NCBI GenBank assembly: GCA_023433615.1
Contig: JAEZCJ010000007.1
Span: forward strand, 1-14,939
Direction: 5' to 3'
Source: Bacillota bacterium
Lineage (GTDB): Bacteria; Bacillota; Bacilli; Paenibacillales; Paenibacillaceae
Length of the DNA: 14,939 nucleotides
Shown: piece after piece, positions 1-7,185 of the stretch
Numbering within the stretch: the first letter of the stretch is position 1
How the letters are laid out: every line of letters starts with the position of its first letter
The notes under the pieces: model-generated
Told to the model about the DNA's origin: nothing
Databases searched by the model: none
Seen by the model: only the letters and a program-made list of their open reading frames with translations
Made by a program: the position numbers and the translations under genes

Positions 1-35
1 CGTCGTACAGTAGGTGCACGGAGGTGTGTCATCGA

Positions 36-746
36 ATGACTACGATTTATACAGGAGAGGAATCGATCGGCCAGATCGTAAGCGAGCATCATGCGGCAAG
101 CAATCTCTTGAAGGAATACCGCATCGACTTCTGCTGCGGCGGAGACCGGGCGCTGCGCGATGCGCTGCAGCAGCAAGCGATCGAGCCGTCCGCTTTCCTG
201 AAGCGCTTGAACATGATCGTCGCGTTGGCCGAACAGGATGACAGCGGCACGGATTACCTAAGCTTGTCGCTGAGCGAGCTGACGGCGCATATCGTGCACC
301 GTCATCATGCCTACTTGAAGGAGGAGCTGCCGGTGCTCGGCGAGTTCGTGAGCAAAATTATGCGCGTTCACGGCCCGAATCACCAAGAGCTGAAGGAGCT
401 GTACAACCTATACTTCGACATGAAGGCAGAGCTCGATGAGCATCTAGCCGCGGAAGAAGAGGGGATATTTCCTTACATCGAGGAATACGAACGGTCGTCC
501 TCGGCTCGCGCGCTGGAGCAGGCCGTGCAGGCGATCGAGGTGCTGGAAACCGACCACGACAAGGTTGGCGACATCCTGAAGCTGATGCGCACGATTGCGA
601 ACGATTATGCGCTGCCGCCGGATGCATGCCGCACGTACACGCTCGCGTATCAGAAGCTGGAGCAGTTGGAGTCCGACTTGTTCGAGCACATCCATCTTGA
701 GAACAACATCTTATTTCCCCGCCTGATGACCGCTTCTAAGTCTTAG
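36..746 (+). CDS. scdA: ScdA/RIC-type iron-sulfur cluster repair di-iron protein
   Basis: This 236-residue cytoplasmic protein has the two-part architecture of ScdA/YtfE (RIC). Residues 1-60 form the short N-terminal domain with the diagnostic DFCCGG motif at 31-36. A hemerythrin-like helical bundle follows, with candidate iron ligands H85/H88, H112/H116, H136, E140-142, H174 and H218/H220/E222. The family repairs Fe-S clusters damaged by nitric oxide or peroxide, which fits a nitrate-respiration neighbourhood. I chose the ATG at 36 over an in-frame GTG at 24, because GGAGG at 20-24 lies at a normal distance from 36 and overlaps the GTG. A long palindrome follows the stop. The promoter lies upstream of the window, so its regulation cannot be read here. 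Family assignment is firm; the exact repair substrate is inferred. Confidence 0.93.
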   Translation: MTTIYTGEESIGQIVSEHHAASNLLKEYRIDFCCGGDRALRDALQQQAIEPSAFLKRLNMIVALAEQDDSGTDYLSLSLSELTAHIVHRHHAYLKEELPVLGEFVSKIMRVHGPNHQELKELYNLYFDMKAELDEHLAAEEEGIFPYIEEYERSSSARALEQAVQAIEVLETDHDKVGDILKLMRTIANDYALPPDACRTYTLAYQKLEQLESDLFEHIHLENNILFPRLMTASKS

Positions 747-758
747 GGCTCGGAACAT

Positions 759-794
759 GAACGAACGCCGCATTCGCGAATACGGCGTTCGTTC
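759..794. terminator. 36-bp near-perfect palindrome, possible terminator
   Basis: The arms GAACGAACGCCG (759-770) and CGGCGTTCGTTC (783-794) pair perfectly. The 12 bases between them contain ATTCGCGAAT, itself self-complementary, so almost the whole element can fold. It starts 12 bases after the scdA stop codon, where a terminator is expected. No T-run follows on either strand, so it is not a canonical intrinsic terminator. It could also be a protein-binding palindrome or an mRNA-stabilising hairpin. Confidence 0.55.
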
Positions 795-832
795 CCATAA
801 CGGTCACATACTCCAAGGCATCCCGCATCCAG

Positions 833-848
833 AGTGACTTTTCTCACA
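833..848 (+). promoter_or_regulatory. FNR-type box upstream of the nitrate reductase-like operon
   Basis: AGTGA-cttttc-TCACA matches the Bacillus FNR/CRP-type consensus TGTGA-N6-TCACA at 9 of 10 fixed positions. Its centre (840.5) is 29.5 bases before a possible -10 element, TTTAAC at 870-875 (4 of 6 to TATAAT). That spacing would put the box near -41.5, the class II activator position. The geometry equals that of the better promoter at 8118-8160. The -10 match is weak, so the exact transcription start is uncertain. Confidence 0.65.
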
Positions 849-912
849 GAGCGCATTACCGGCCCTGTGTTTAACTATGTGTATCGCAATCAGCCAAAGG
901 AGAGAACTGACG

Positions 913-1953
913 ATGGACAGAGCGTTCGCTTCCAAATTCGCCAAATCCGTATTCCTCACCGTCTGCATGCTGCTCGTGCTGATGTATCTCGGCTCCCGCA
1001 TGTTCACGCACATTGACTTAGCCTTGTACGGCTATATGGTCGGCACGATCGTGTTCGTCTGCGGGTTTTTCTACCGCTTCATCGCTTGGGGAGAGCGGCC
1101 GCCGACCAAGATCATTCTGAAGAAGGGGCTGAAGCTGCTCTTCCGGAGGAGCACGCCGAAGACGACGACCGAACACCTCGTTACCTACCGCTTCATCTGG
1201 AATCGCGGCTGGTATCGCTGGACGCAGCACGTGCTGCTCGGCTGGGGCTGCATTCTGTCCTGCTTCGTCACGTTCCCGCTCGTATTCGGCTGGATGTACT
1301 TCACGATGGCCGACAACGGCTATTATTCGGTCGTCGGCTTCGGGATCGATCTGATGACGGTCAAGGCCGACGGCATCATCGCGTATCTATTCTATAATGC
1401 CCTTAACATTACGGCCTTCATGGTAATCGGCGGCGTATGCATGGCGCTGTACCGCAGGCTGAAGGACATGCAGGCACGCGCCGAGCAGACGTTCGTCTAT
1501 GATTTCCTGCCGCTGTATCTGCTGCTGTTCGTGAGCATTACCGGCCTGATGCTGACGTTCGTGAATATTTTCATGCATGGCTGGGGGCATCCCGTCATTA
1601 CGCTGATCCATCAATGGTCGGTCATTCTGACGCTGACCTACTTGCCGTTCGGCAAGCTGGCGCATATTCCGTTCCGTCCGATGAGCGTCTTCGCCCGCAA
1701 TTACCGCGAGCATTACGGCGAACAGGCGATGAAGCCTTGCAAGGTGTGCGGCACGCACTTCGTGTCGGTCGAACAATCGCAGGACGTCATCGACGTGCTG
1801 AAGCAGAACCGGATGGCATTCGAGATGAAGGACGGCTTCAATCTGGCAGAACTCTGCTTGCCTTGCCGCCGCAAGTACCGGATGTCGCGCTTCACCGGCG
1901 TCCCGACGCACAAGATTCCGGTCAAGGAGGCCAACCAGAATGCCAGAGGATAA
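913..1953 (+). CDS. NarI-like membrane cytochrome b subunit with C-terminal Cys4 knuckle
   Basis: This 346-residue integral membrane protein has five or six hydrophobic segments. Residues 220-260 resemble NarI, the gamma subunit of respiratory nitrate reductase: H223 and H241 lie 18 residues apart, like the E. coli NarI heme ligands H187 and H205, and the surrounding LPFGKLAHI pattern is NarI-like. H106 in QHVLLGWG resembles NarI H56, but the position of NarI H66 appears to be Ser116. The C-terminal tail carries CxxC pairs at C276/C279 and C315/C318, probably a zinc-binding knuckle on the cytoplasmic side. The ATG at 913 is preceded by AAAGGAGA at 896-903; an in-frame upstream ATG at 877 has no such site. 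It overlaps the next gene by 14 bases. Likely role: membrane anchor and quinol oxidase for the downstream Mo and Fe-S subunits. The role is inferred from context and the NarI-like segment. Confidence 0.72.
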   Translation: MDRAFASKFAKSVFLTVCMLLVLMYLGSRMFTHIDLALYGYMVGTIVFVCGFFYRFIAWGERPPTKIILKKGLKLLFRRSTPKTTTEHLVTYRFIWNRGWYRWTQHVLLGWGCILSCFVTFPLVFGWMYFTMADNGYYSVVGFGIDLMTVKADGIIAYLFYNALNITAFMVIGGVCMALYRRLKDMQARAEQTFVYDFLPLYLLLFVSITGLMLTFVNIFMHGWGHPVITLIHQWSVILTLTYLPFGKLAHIPFRPMSVFARNYREHYGEQAMKPCKVCGTHFVSVEQSQDVIDVLKQNRMAFEMKDGFNLAELCLPCRRKYRMSRFTGVPTHKIPVKEANQNARG

Positions 1954-4105
1954 GTTCTTCAAGATCATCCCGAACGTGACGCACCCGAACGAGAAGCTTG
2001 TCCCGACGCACTGCTCCTACTGCGGCATGCAATGCGGCATGAACCTGCGGGTGAACACGTCCACGAACGAGATTATCGGCGTCGAGCCGCGTTACGACTG
2101 GCCGGTTACGCTAGGTAAAATGTGCCCGAAAGGCGTGACGGCGTACCAGCAGACTAACCACGACGATCGATTGCTGCGACCGCTCATCCGGGACGATGCC
2201 TCGAAGAAGGGGACGAAGGAAGGATTTCGCGAAGCGAGCTGGGATGAGGCCTACGATCTCATCGTGCGCAAGTTCCAAGGGCTGCAAGCCGAGTACGGCA
2301 AGGATTCGCTATCCGTCTTCAGCGGCGTATCCATGACGAATGAAAAATGCTATTTAACAGGTAAATTCGCGCGTGTCGCGCTTCAGACGCGGTACATCGA
2401 TTACAACGGCCGTTTCTGCATGTCCAGTGCCGCTGCAGGCTTCCTGCGGACGTTCGGCGTCGACCGCGGCTCGACGCTGCCTTGGACGGATTTGCACGAG
2501 ACGGACTGCCTGTTCATCGCGGGCAGCAACACGGCGGAATGCCATCCGACCTCGATGTTCCGCGTGTGGGAGGTGCAGAACCGCGGCGGCTACTTGATCG
2601 TCGCCGATCCTCGCGAGACGCCGATCGCGCGCCGTGCCGACATTCATCTGGATCTTCGTCCGGGCACGGATCTGGCGCTGGCGAACTGCATGGTGAACCT
2701 GATCATTCAGAACGGCCACGCGGACCGCGCCTTCGTCGATGCGCATACGAACGGCTTCGATGAGCTGGCTGAGCTGGTGAAGACGTTCACGCCGGAATAC
2801 ACAAGCGAGATTACGGGCGTCGCGCCCGAGAAGCTGATCCGCGCCGCCGATATTTACGGCAAGGCGCCGAATGCGATCGTCATGTTCGCCCGCGGTATCG
2901 AGCAGCAGCAGAAGGGCTCCGATAACGTCTCCGCATACACGAACATGGCGCTCGTCACCGGCAAGATCGGCAGACCGAAGGCAGGCGTCGCGACCTTCAC
3001 GGGCCAAGGCAACGGCCAAGGCGGACGCGAGCACGGCCAGAAGGCGGATGCGCTGCCGGGCTACCGCAAAATAACGAATCCGAAACACGTCGAAGCGGTC
3101 AGCAAGGTATGGGGCATCGACCCTTCGGAAATGCCCGGACCCGGCGTGTCCGCTTACGAGATGTTCGAACTGATGGAGCAGAAGACGATTCGCGGGCTGT
3201 ACCTGCTCTGCTCGAATCCGGCCGTATCGGCGCCGAACGCGAACTACGTGCGCGCCGCGCTGAAGTCGCTCGACTTCATGGTCTGCTCGGACATTTACCT
3301 GTCCGAATCCGCCGAATTCGCCGACGTCGTCCTGCCGTCCGTGACTTGGTCGGAGGATGAAGGCACGGTGACGAACCTGGAAGGACGGATCATCAAGATC
3401 AACAAGGCGCAGGAGCCGATCGGCGAATCGAAGCCGGACTGGCTGATCGAGGTGGAGCTTGCTGAACGGCTGGGACGCGGGCAATATTTTCGCCATCTGA
3501 AGACGGCTAAGGACGTAAACGACGAGTTCCGCCTGGCATCCAAGGACGGGTATGCCGACTATTACGGCGCTACTTGGGAGAAAATCGAGCGGCAGAACGG
3601 CGTCTTCTGGCCTTGCAAGAACGAGGAGGATCCCGGCACGCCGCATATGTTCCTCGACAAGAAGTTCTACCATGCCGACGGCAAAGCGATGCTATGCGCG
3701 CTGCCTTATCGGCCGCCGGCAGAGGAGCCGTGCGAGCAATATCCGCTGCGTCTCACGACCGGCCGGGTCGTCTACCACTACCTGTCGGGCAACCAGACCC
3801 GCCGGATTCCGTTCCTGCGCGATATGTGCCCCGAGCCTTACGTCGAGGTCCATCCGGAGACGGCTGCCTTGTACGGCATCAAGCATGACGAGGTCGTGCG
3901 GCTCTACACGAGGCGCGGCGAAGCCCGCTATAAGGTCAAGATTACGGAAGCGATCCGCCAGGACACGGTGTTCGTGCCGTACCACTTCGGCCATGATCAG
4001 TCGGTTAACCTGCTGACGATCCCGGCGCTCGATCCGATGTCCCGGATGCCGGAATTCAAAGCCTGCGCGGCGCAAATCGAGAAGGAAGCGGTGGTCGTAC
4101 GATGA
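1940..4105 (+). CDS. NasC/NarB-like molybdopterin oxidoreductase, probable nitrate reductase catalytic subunit
   Basis: This 721-residue protein belongs to the DMSO reductase superfamily of bis-MGD enzymes. An N-terminal [4Fe-4S] site is formed by C25, C28, C32 and C62, followed by the CPKG motif with the usual electron-transfer lysine (K64). C160 in GRFCMSSAAAG is the probable molybdenum ligand, as in the Nap/Nas/NarB branch; NarG uses aspartate. The C-terminal cofactor-binding domain follows after about residue 600. Length matches Bacillus NasC and cyanobacterial NarB, about 710-730 residues, and it lacks the C-terminal [2Fe-2S] domain of larger NasA enzymes. No Tat signal is visible, so it should act in the cytoplasm. 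AAGGAGG at 1924-1930 precedes the ATG, and the stop overlaps the next start as ATGA. Substrate is most probably nitrate, given NarK and the NreA-like protein nearby. Another oxyanion cannot be excluded. Confidence 0.85.
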   Translation: MPEDKFFKIIPNVTHPNEKLVPTHCSYCGMQCGMNLRVNTSTNEIIGVEPRYDWPVTLGKMCPKGVTAYQQTNHDDRLLRPLIRDDASKKGTKEGFREASWDEAYDLIVRKFQGLQAEYGKDSLSVFSGVSMTNEKCYLTGKFARVALQTRYIDYNGRFCMSSAAAGFLRTFGVDRGSTLPWTDLHETDCLFIAGSNTAECHPTSMFRVWEVQNRGGYLIVADPRETPIARRADIHLDLRPGTDLALANCMVNLIIQNGHADRAFVDAHTNGFDELAELVKTFTPEYTSEITGVAPEKLIRAADIYGKAPNAIVMFARGIEQQQKGSDNVSAYTNMALVTGKIGRPKAGVATFTGQGNGQGGREHGQKADALPGYRKITNPKHVEAVSKVWGIDPSEMPGPGVSAYEMFELMEQKTIRGLYLLCSNPAVSAPNANYVRAALKSLDFMVCSDIYLSESAEFADVVLPSVTWSEDEGTVTNLEGRIIKINKAQEPIGESKPDWLIEVELAERLGRGQYFRHLKTAKDVNDEFRLASKDGYADYYGATWEKIERQNGVFWPCKNEEDPGTPHMFLDKKFYHADGKAMLCALPYRPPAEEPCEQYPLRLTTGRVVYHYLSGNQTRRIPFLRDMCPEPYVEVHPETAALYGIKHDEVVRLYTRRGEARYKVKITEAIRQDTVFVPYHFGHDQSVNLLTIPALDPMSRMPEFKACAAQIEKEAVVVR

Positions 4106-4668
4106 AGCATCATCTATATATCGAGATGGATAACTGCATCGGCTGCCGCAGCTGCCTGGCTGCCTGCACCCAGTGCGGGGGACATGACGAACGGAACCGG
4201 AACTACGTCTACGACGTGAACCCGCTCGTCGACCGCCAGACGATTCCGCTCATGTGCCTGCACTGCGTCAACCCGGCCTGCGCGAGAAGCTGCCCGGCGC
4301 AGGCGATCCAGATCACGGACAGCGGCGCGGTATTGTCCGCGCTCGTCGAGAAATGCATCGGCTGCCAGAACTGCACGATCGCATGCCCATACGGCATCCC
4401 GAAGTTCGACGAAGAGCAGAACCTGATGTACAAGTGCGATCTCTGCTATGACCGGACGAAGGACGACATTCCGCCGATGTGCGCATCGGTCTGCCCGACG
4501 AATACGCTGCAGTGGCTGACGGAGGATGAGCTTGCGGCGAAGAAGGAGCAGCATGTGCTGGGCAAATGGGTGTCGAGCCACGAGCCGTTCGACCCGCTCG
4601 AAGGCGAGACGAACGTAAAAATCAGTCTGCCGGGCATTCTACAAGGCAAACAGAAGCTGTTTATGTGA
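4102..4668 (+). CDS. DmsB/NrfC-like four-cluster ferredoxin subunit
   Basis: This 188-residue electron-transfer protein has 16 or more cysteines in the four-cluster pattern of the DmsB/NrfC/PhsB family. The groups are C12-C15-C18-C22; C52-C55-C60-C64; C85-C88-C91-C95; and C112-C115-C127-C131. Most groups end in CP, typical of [4Fe-4S] ligation. There is no signal peptide. It probably conducts electrons between the NarI-like membrane protein and the Mo subunit, as NarH does between NarI and NarG, though it is much shorter than NarH. Translation is coupled to the upstream gene by an ATGA overlap at 4102-4105. It is the last gene of this block; a repeat-containing gap of 270 bases follows. An extra cysteine, C25, lies next to the first group. 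Family assignment is firm; the partner is inferred from the operon. Confidence 0.9.
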   Translation: MKHHLYIEMDNCIGCRSCLAACTQCGGHDERNRNYVYDVNPLVDRQTIPLMCLHCVNPACARSCPAQAIQITDSGAVLSALVEKCIGCQNCTIACPYGIPKFDEEQNLMYKCDLCYDRTKDDIPPMCASVCPTNTLQWLTEDELAAKKEQHVLGKWVSSHEPFDPLEGETNVKISLPGILQGKQKLFM

Positions 4669-4736
4669 CCGCTTGTGATCGCGAAACATCGCTTCGGAGC
4701 TTACTCGACGTCGAATCTTGAACGCTGGCGAAACTT

Positions 4737-4851
4737 AAGCGTATGCATCCGATGCGGCGTTTCTTACGAAACGCTTGAGGTGCTCACGTAGATCTGCCTG
4801 CAAGCGTATGCTTCCGAGGTGCGTTTCCTACGGAAACGCTGGAGCTCCTCA
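4737..4851. repeat. Two related REP-like hairpin repeats between operons
   Basis: Two copies of a unit of about 50 bases lie in direct orientation at 4737-4786 and 4802-4851. Both begin AAGCGTATGC, carry a GCGTTTC...GAAACGC hairpin, and end with a GAG-rich segment and CTCA. Hairpin A has 7-bp arms at 4757-4763 and 4768-4774. Hairpin B has 8-bp arms at 4821-4828 and 4832-4839. The loops and stem ends differ, but the pairing is kept in both copies. They occupy most of the 270-base gap 4669-4938, where I see no gene. They may be copies of a genome-wide intergenic repeat, and either hairpin could reduce read-through between the two blocks. Confidence 0.7.
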
Positions 4852-4938
4852 TTTTCTACCATCGTCCAACCTTCTCGGCGCTGATAACCGGTTTTCTTGA
4901 ACTAGTAATTCATATCAAAAATAGGAGGAGGGGTCGTC

Positions 4939-5475
4939 ATGAGCAAGGATAATGGCGCGAAGGATCAGGCTCTGCCGTTCGAGGAAGACAACTATACACA
5001 CAATATCCGCAAGGCCGGCGAGCGCAAGCTCGACCGCCGCGGCTTCATGAAGCTGATGGTCGGCGCAGCAGGCATGTTCGCCGTATCGACGCTGCCGTGG
5101 GGCGCGATCGCCGCGAAGGAATTAACGGGATTAAGCAAAAAGTCGTACGACGCGAAGAAGGTCGCCGATCTCAGCGGTATCGGCGTGGGCGAGGCCGTGG
5201 AGTTCGCCTACCCGGGGAAGCATGATACGGCGCTGATGGTCCGCATCTCCGATACGGAATTCAAGGCGTATCAGAATGCCTGCACGCATCTGAAATGCCC
5301 GGTCTTCTGGAGCAAGGAAGAGGGCGAGCTCGTCTGTCCTTGCCATCACGGCTTCTTCGATGTCAAGACCGGCAAGCCGACGGCAGGCCCGCCGAAGCGT
5401 CCGCTGCCCGAGGTACTGCTGAAGACCGAGAACGGCGCGGTCTATGCGACGGGAGTGAAGCGATATGAAGCGTAG
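4939..5475 (+). CDS. Tat-exported Rieske [2Fe-2S] protein of the bc-complex type
   Basis: This is a 178-residue protein. A twin-arginine motif DRRGFMK (32-38) is followed by a hydrophobic stretch to about residue 59, so it is probably exported folded and remains anchored on the outer face of the membrane. The Rieske domain has box I CTHLKC (115-120) and box II CPCHHG (133-138). Ligands would be C115, H117, C133 and H136, with C120 and C135 able to form the disulfide typical of high-potential bc1/b6f Rieske proteins rather than dioxygenase ferredoxins. Length is close to QcrA. No qcrB- or qcrC-like gene is adjacent; the neighbours are a small membrane protein and NarK-PAS. The start is supported by AGGAGGAGG at 4923-4931. 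It may pass electrons from quinol to the nitrate-reducing system, but this is inference. Confidence 0.9.
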   Translation: MSKDNGAKDQALPFEEDNYTHNIRKAGERKLDRRGFMKLMVGAAGMFAVSTLPWGAIAAKELTGLSKKSYDAKKVADLSGIGVGEAVEFAYPGKHDTALMVRISDTEFKAYQNACTHLKCPVFWSKEEGELVCPCHHGFFDVKTGKPTAGPPKRPLPEVLLKTENGAVYATGVKRYEA

Positions 5476-5653
5476 CTGGCGCGGCGTTATCCTCTTGTCC
5501 TTCCTGCTGCTGCTGAATATTATTTTCACGCAGCAGACGGTGAACGCCTTCTTCTATGATCGGTACGCAACCGTACTCCTGTTCTGCGGGTTGAACGTGC
5601 TCACGTTCCCCCTGGCACTATGGATCTACCGCAAGGAGCGTGATCGCGTATGA
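5465..5653 (+). CDS. Small two-helix membrane protein
   Basis: This 62-residue protein consists almost entirely of two hydrophobic segments, about residues 7-25 and 34-54, with a positively charged start (MKRSWR) and end (YRKERDRV). The charge pattern suggests both ends are in the cytoplasm. The gene overlaps the Rieske gene by 11 bases and the narK gene by the four bases ATGA, so translation is probably coupled on both sides, which argues that it is real despite its size. No family was recognised. Its place between a membrane-anchored Rieske protein and NarK suggests a small accessory subunit, perhaps stabilising the Rieske protein or a complex containing it. Function is unknown. Confidence 0.75.
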   Translation: MKRSWRGVILLSFLLLLNIIFTQQTVNAFFYDRYATVLLFCGLNVLTFPLALWIYRKERDRV

Positions 5654-7185
5654 ATGTTAATCAAGGCGCGCGGCAGCTGCCGCTGCAGACGGTAAGCCTC
5701 GTATTGGGTTTCATGGTATGGGTGATTCTGTCTTCGCTCATGCCATTCATTAAAGAAGAGATTCAGCTGACACCGGGTCAATTGACTTGGGTCACGGCGA
5801 TCCCGATCCTGCTCGGTTCGGTGCTGCGCATTCCGATCGGCTACTGGACGAACCGCTTCGGCGCGCGCAAGCTGTTCATGATCAGCTTCGTGCTGCTGCT
5901 GGCTCCCGTCTTCTGGGTCAGCCAAGCGGATTCGTTCTTCGATCTCGTGGTCGGAGGCCTGTTCCTCGGCATCGGCGGTGCCGTATTCTCCGTAGGCGTC
6001 ACCTCGCTGCCGAAATATTACGCGAAGGAACGCCATGGCTTCGTGAACGGCATCTACGGCATCGGCAATCTCGGCACGGCGCTCTCGTCGTTCGGCGCTC
6101 CTGTGCTGGCCAGCCAGATCGGCTGGTCGAAGACGGTGATGGCGTACAGCGTGCTGCTCATCGTCATGGCGGGCCTGAACTTCCTCTTAGGCGACCGCGA
6201 AGAACCGAAGGTCGCTACCTCGCTGGGCAAGCAGATCCGCGACGTCTATAAGAACGAGAAGTTATGGCTGTTATGCTTGTTCTACTTCATCACGTTCGGC
6301 TCGTTCGTCGCGTTCACGGTCTATCTGCCGAACTTCTTGGTCTCGCATTTCGAATTGGCCAAGGTAGATGCGGGCATGCGAACGGCAGGCTTCATCCTGT
6401 TGGCCACGGCCATGCGTCCTGTCGGCGGATGGCTCGGCGATCGCTTCAATCCGTTCAAGATTCTGATGCTCGTGTTCGGCGGCTTGACGATTGCGGCCGT
6501 GCTGCTGTCCTTCGCGCCGGATATGACGTGGTACACGGTGGGCTGTTTGACGGTGGCGTTATGCGCGGGGACGGGGAACGGTACGATTTTCAAGCTGGTG
6601 CCGCTCTACTTCACCAAACAAGCCGGCATCGCGAACGGGGTCATCTCGGCGATGGGCGGCTTGGGAGGCTTCTTCCCGCCGCTCATGCTGACGCTGCTGT
6701 TCAGCCTTACGGGACACTACGCGATCGGGTTCATGGCCTTGTCGCAGGTTGCGCTCGCGAGCCTGATCCTCGTCGTATGGCTGTTCTACCAAGAGAAGCT
6801 CAGCCTGTCGCAGCGAATCATCGAACACACGGTAGAAGGCATCATGGTGACCGATCTGTCGGGCACGATCATATCGGTCAATGCGGCGTTCACGCGGCTG
6901 ACCGGCTATTCTTCTGACGAAGCGGTCGGCAGGAAGCCGAGCCTCTTGAAGTCCGGCAGGCAGGGCCGCGAATTCTATGACCGCCTATGGGAGACGATTC
7001 GGGAGCAGGGCTTCTGGCAAGGCGAGATCTGGAACCGCAAGAAGAACGGCGACATCTATCTGGAATGGCTGACGATCAGTGCCGTTCGCAACGACGCCGG
7101 CGATATCGTGCATTATACCGGCATGTTCAGCGACATTACCGAGCAGCGCAGAGCGCGTGCGGAGACGGAGGAACAAAGTGCCTAG
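5650..7185 (+). CDS. narK: NarK-type nitrate/nitrite transporter fused to a C-terminal PAS domain
   Basis: Residues 10-385 form a 12-helix major facilitator of the NarK/NasA nitrate-nitrite porter family. The two nitrate-signature regions are visible near 106-142 and at 306-318 (AGTGNGTIFKLVP). R60 and R256 correspond to the paired substrate-binding arginines of NarK. Residues about 386-500 form a PAS domain of the sensor-kinase kind (EGIMVTDLSGTIISVN, then TRLTGYSSDEAVGR), ending in the DITEQRRARAETEEQ linker that normally leads into an output domain. Here the protein stops at residue 511 with no kinase, cyclase or DNA-binding domain. The transporter would import nitrate or export nitrite for the cytoplasmic reductase encoded upstream. 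The PAS domain, on the cytoplasmic side, may gate transport or recruit a partner. The gene overlaps both neighbours. Confidence 0.92.
   Translation: MNVNQGARQLPLQTVSLVLGFMVWVILSSLMPFIKEEIQLTPGQLTWVTAIPILLGSVLRIPIGYWTNRFGARKLFMISFVLLLAPVFWVSQADSFFDLVVGGLFLGIGGAVFSVGVTSLPKYYAKERHGFVNGIYGIGNLGTALSSFGAPVLASQIGWSKTVMAYSVLLIVMAGLNFLLGDREEPKVATSLGKQIRDVYKNEKLWLLCLFYFITFGSFVAFTVYLPNFLVSHFELAKVDAGMRTAGFILLATAMRPVGGWLGDRFNPFKILMLVFGGLTIAAVLLSFAPDMTWYTVGCLTVALCAGTGNGTIFKLVPLYFTKQAGIANGVISAMGGLGGFFPPLMLTLLFSLTGHYAIGFMALSQVALASLILVVWLFYQEKLSLSQRIIEHTVEGIMVTDLSGTIISVNAAFTRLTGYSSDEAVGRKPSLLKSGRQGREFYDRLWETIREQGFWQGEIWNRKKNGDIYLEWLTISAVRNDAGDIVHYTGMFSDITEQRRARAETEEQSA

Noticed and set aside
2354..3673. A 439-residue open frame on the minus strand inside the Mo-enzyme gene
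   Set aside because: It is the antisense shadow of a firmly identified gene in high-GC codons. The product is arginine- and alanine-rich with no domain, and no ribosome site precedes it.
4674..4689. Possible FNR half-site TGTGA after the ferredoxin gene
   Set aside because: The second half reads AACAT rather than TCACA, and no -10 stands at the right distance.
4897..4918. TTGA...TCAA symmetry resembling an FNR box of the E. coli type before the Rieske gene
   Set aside because: Only the outer four bases match as an inverted repeat; the interior does not fit TTGAT-N4-ATCAA. No convincing promoter could be defined here.
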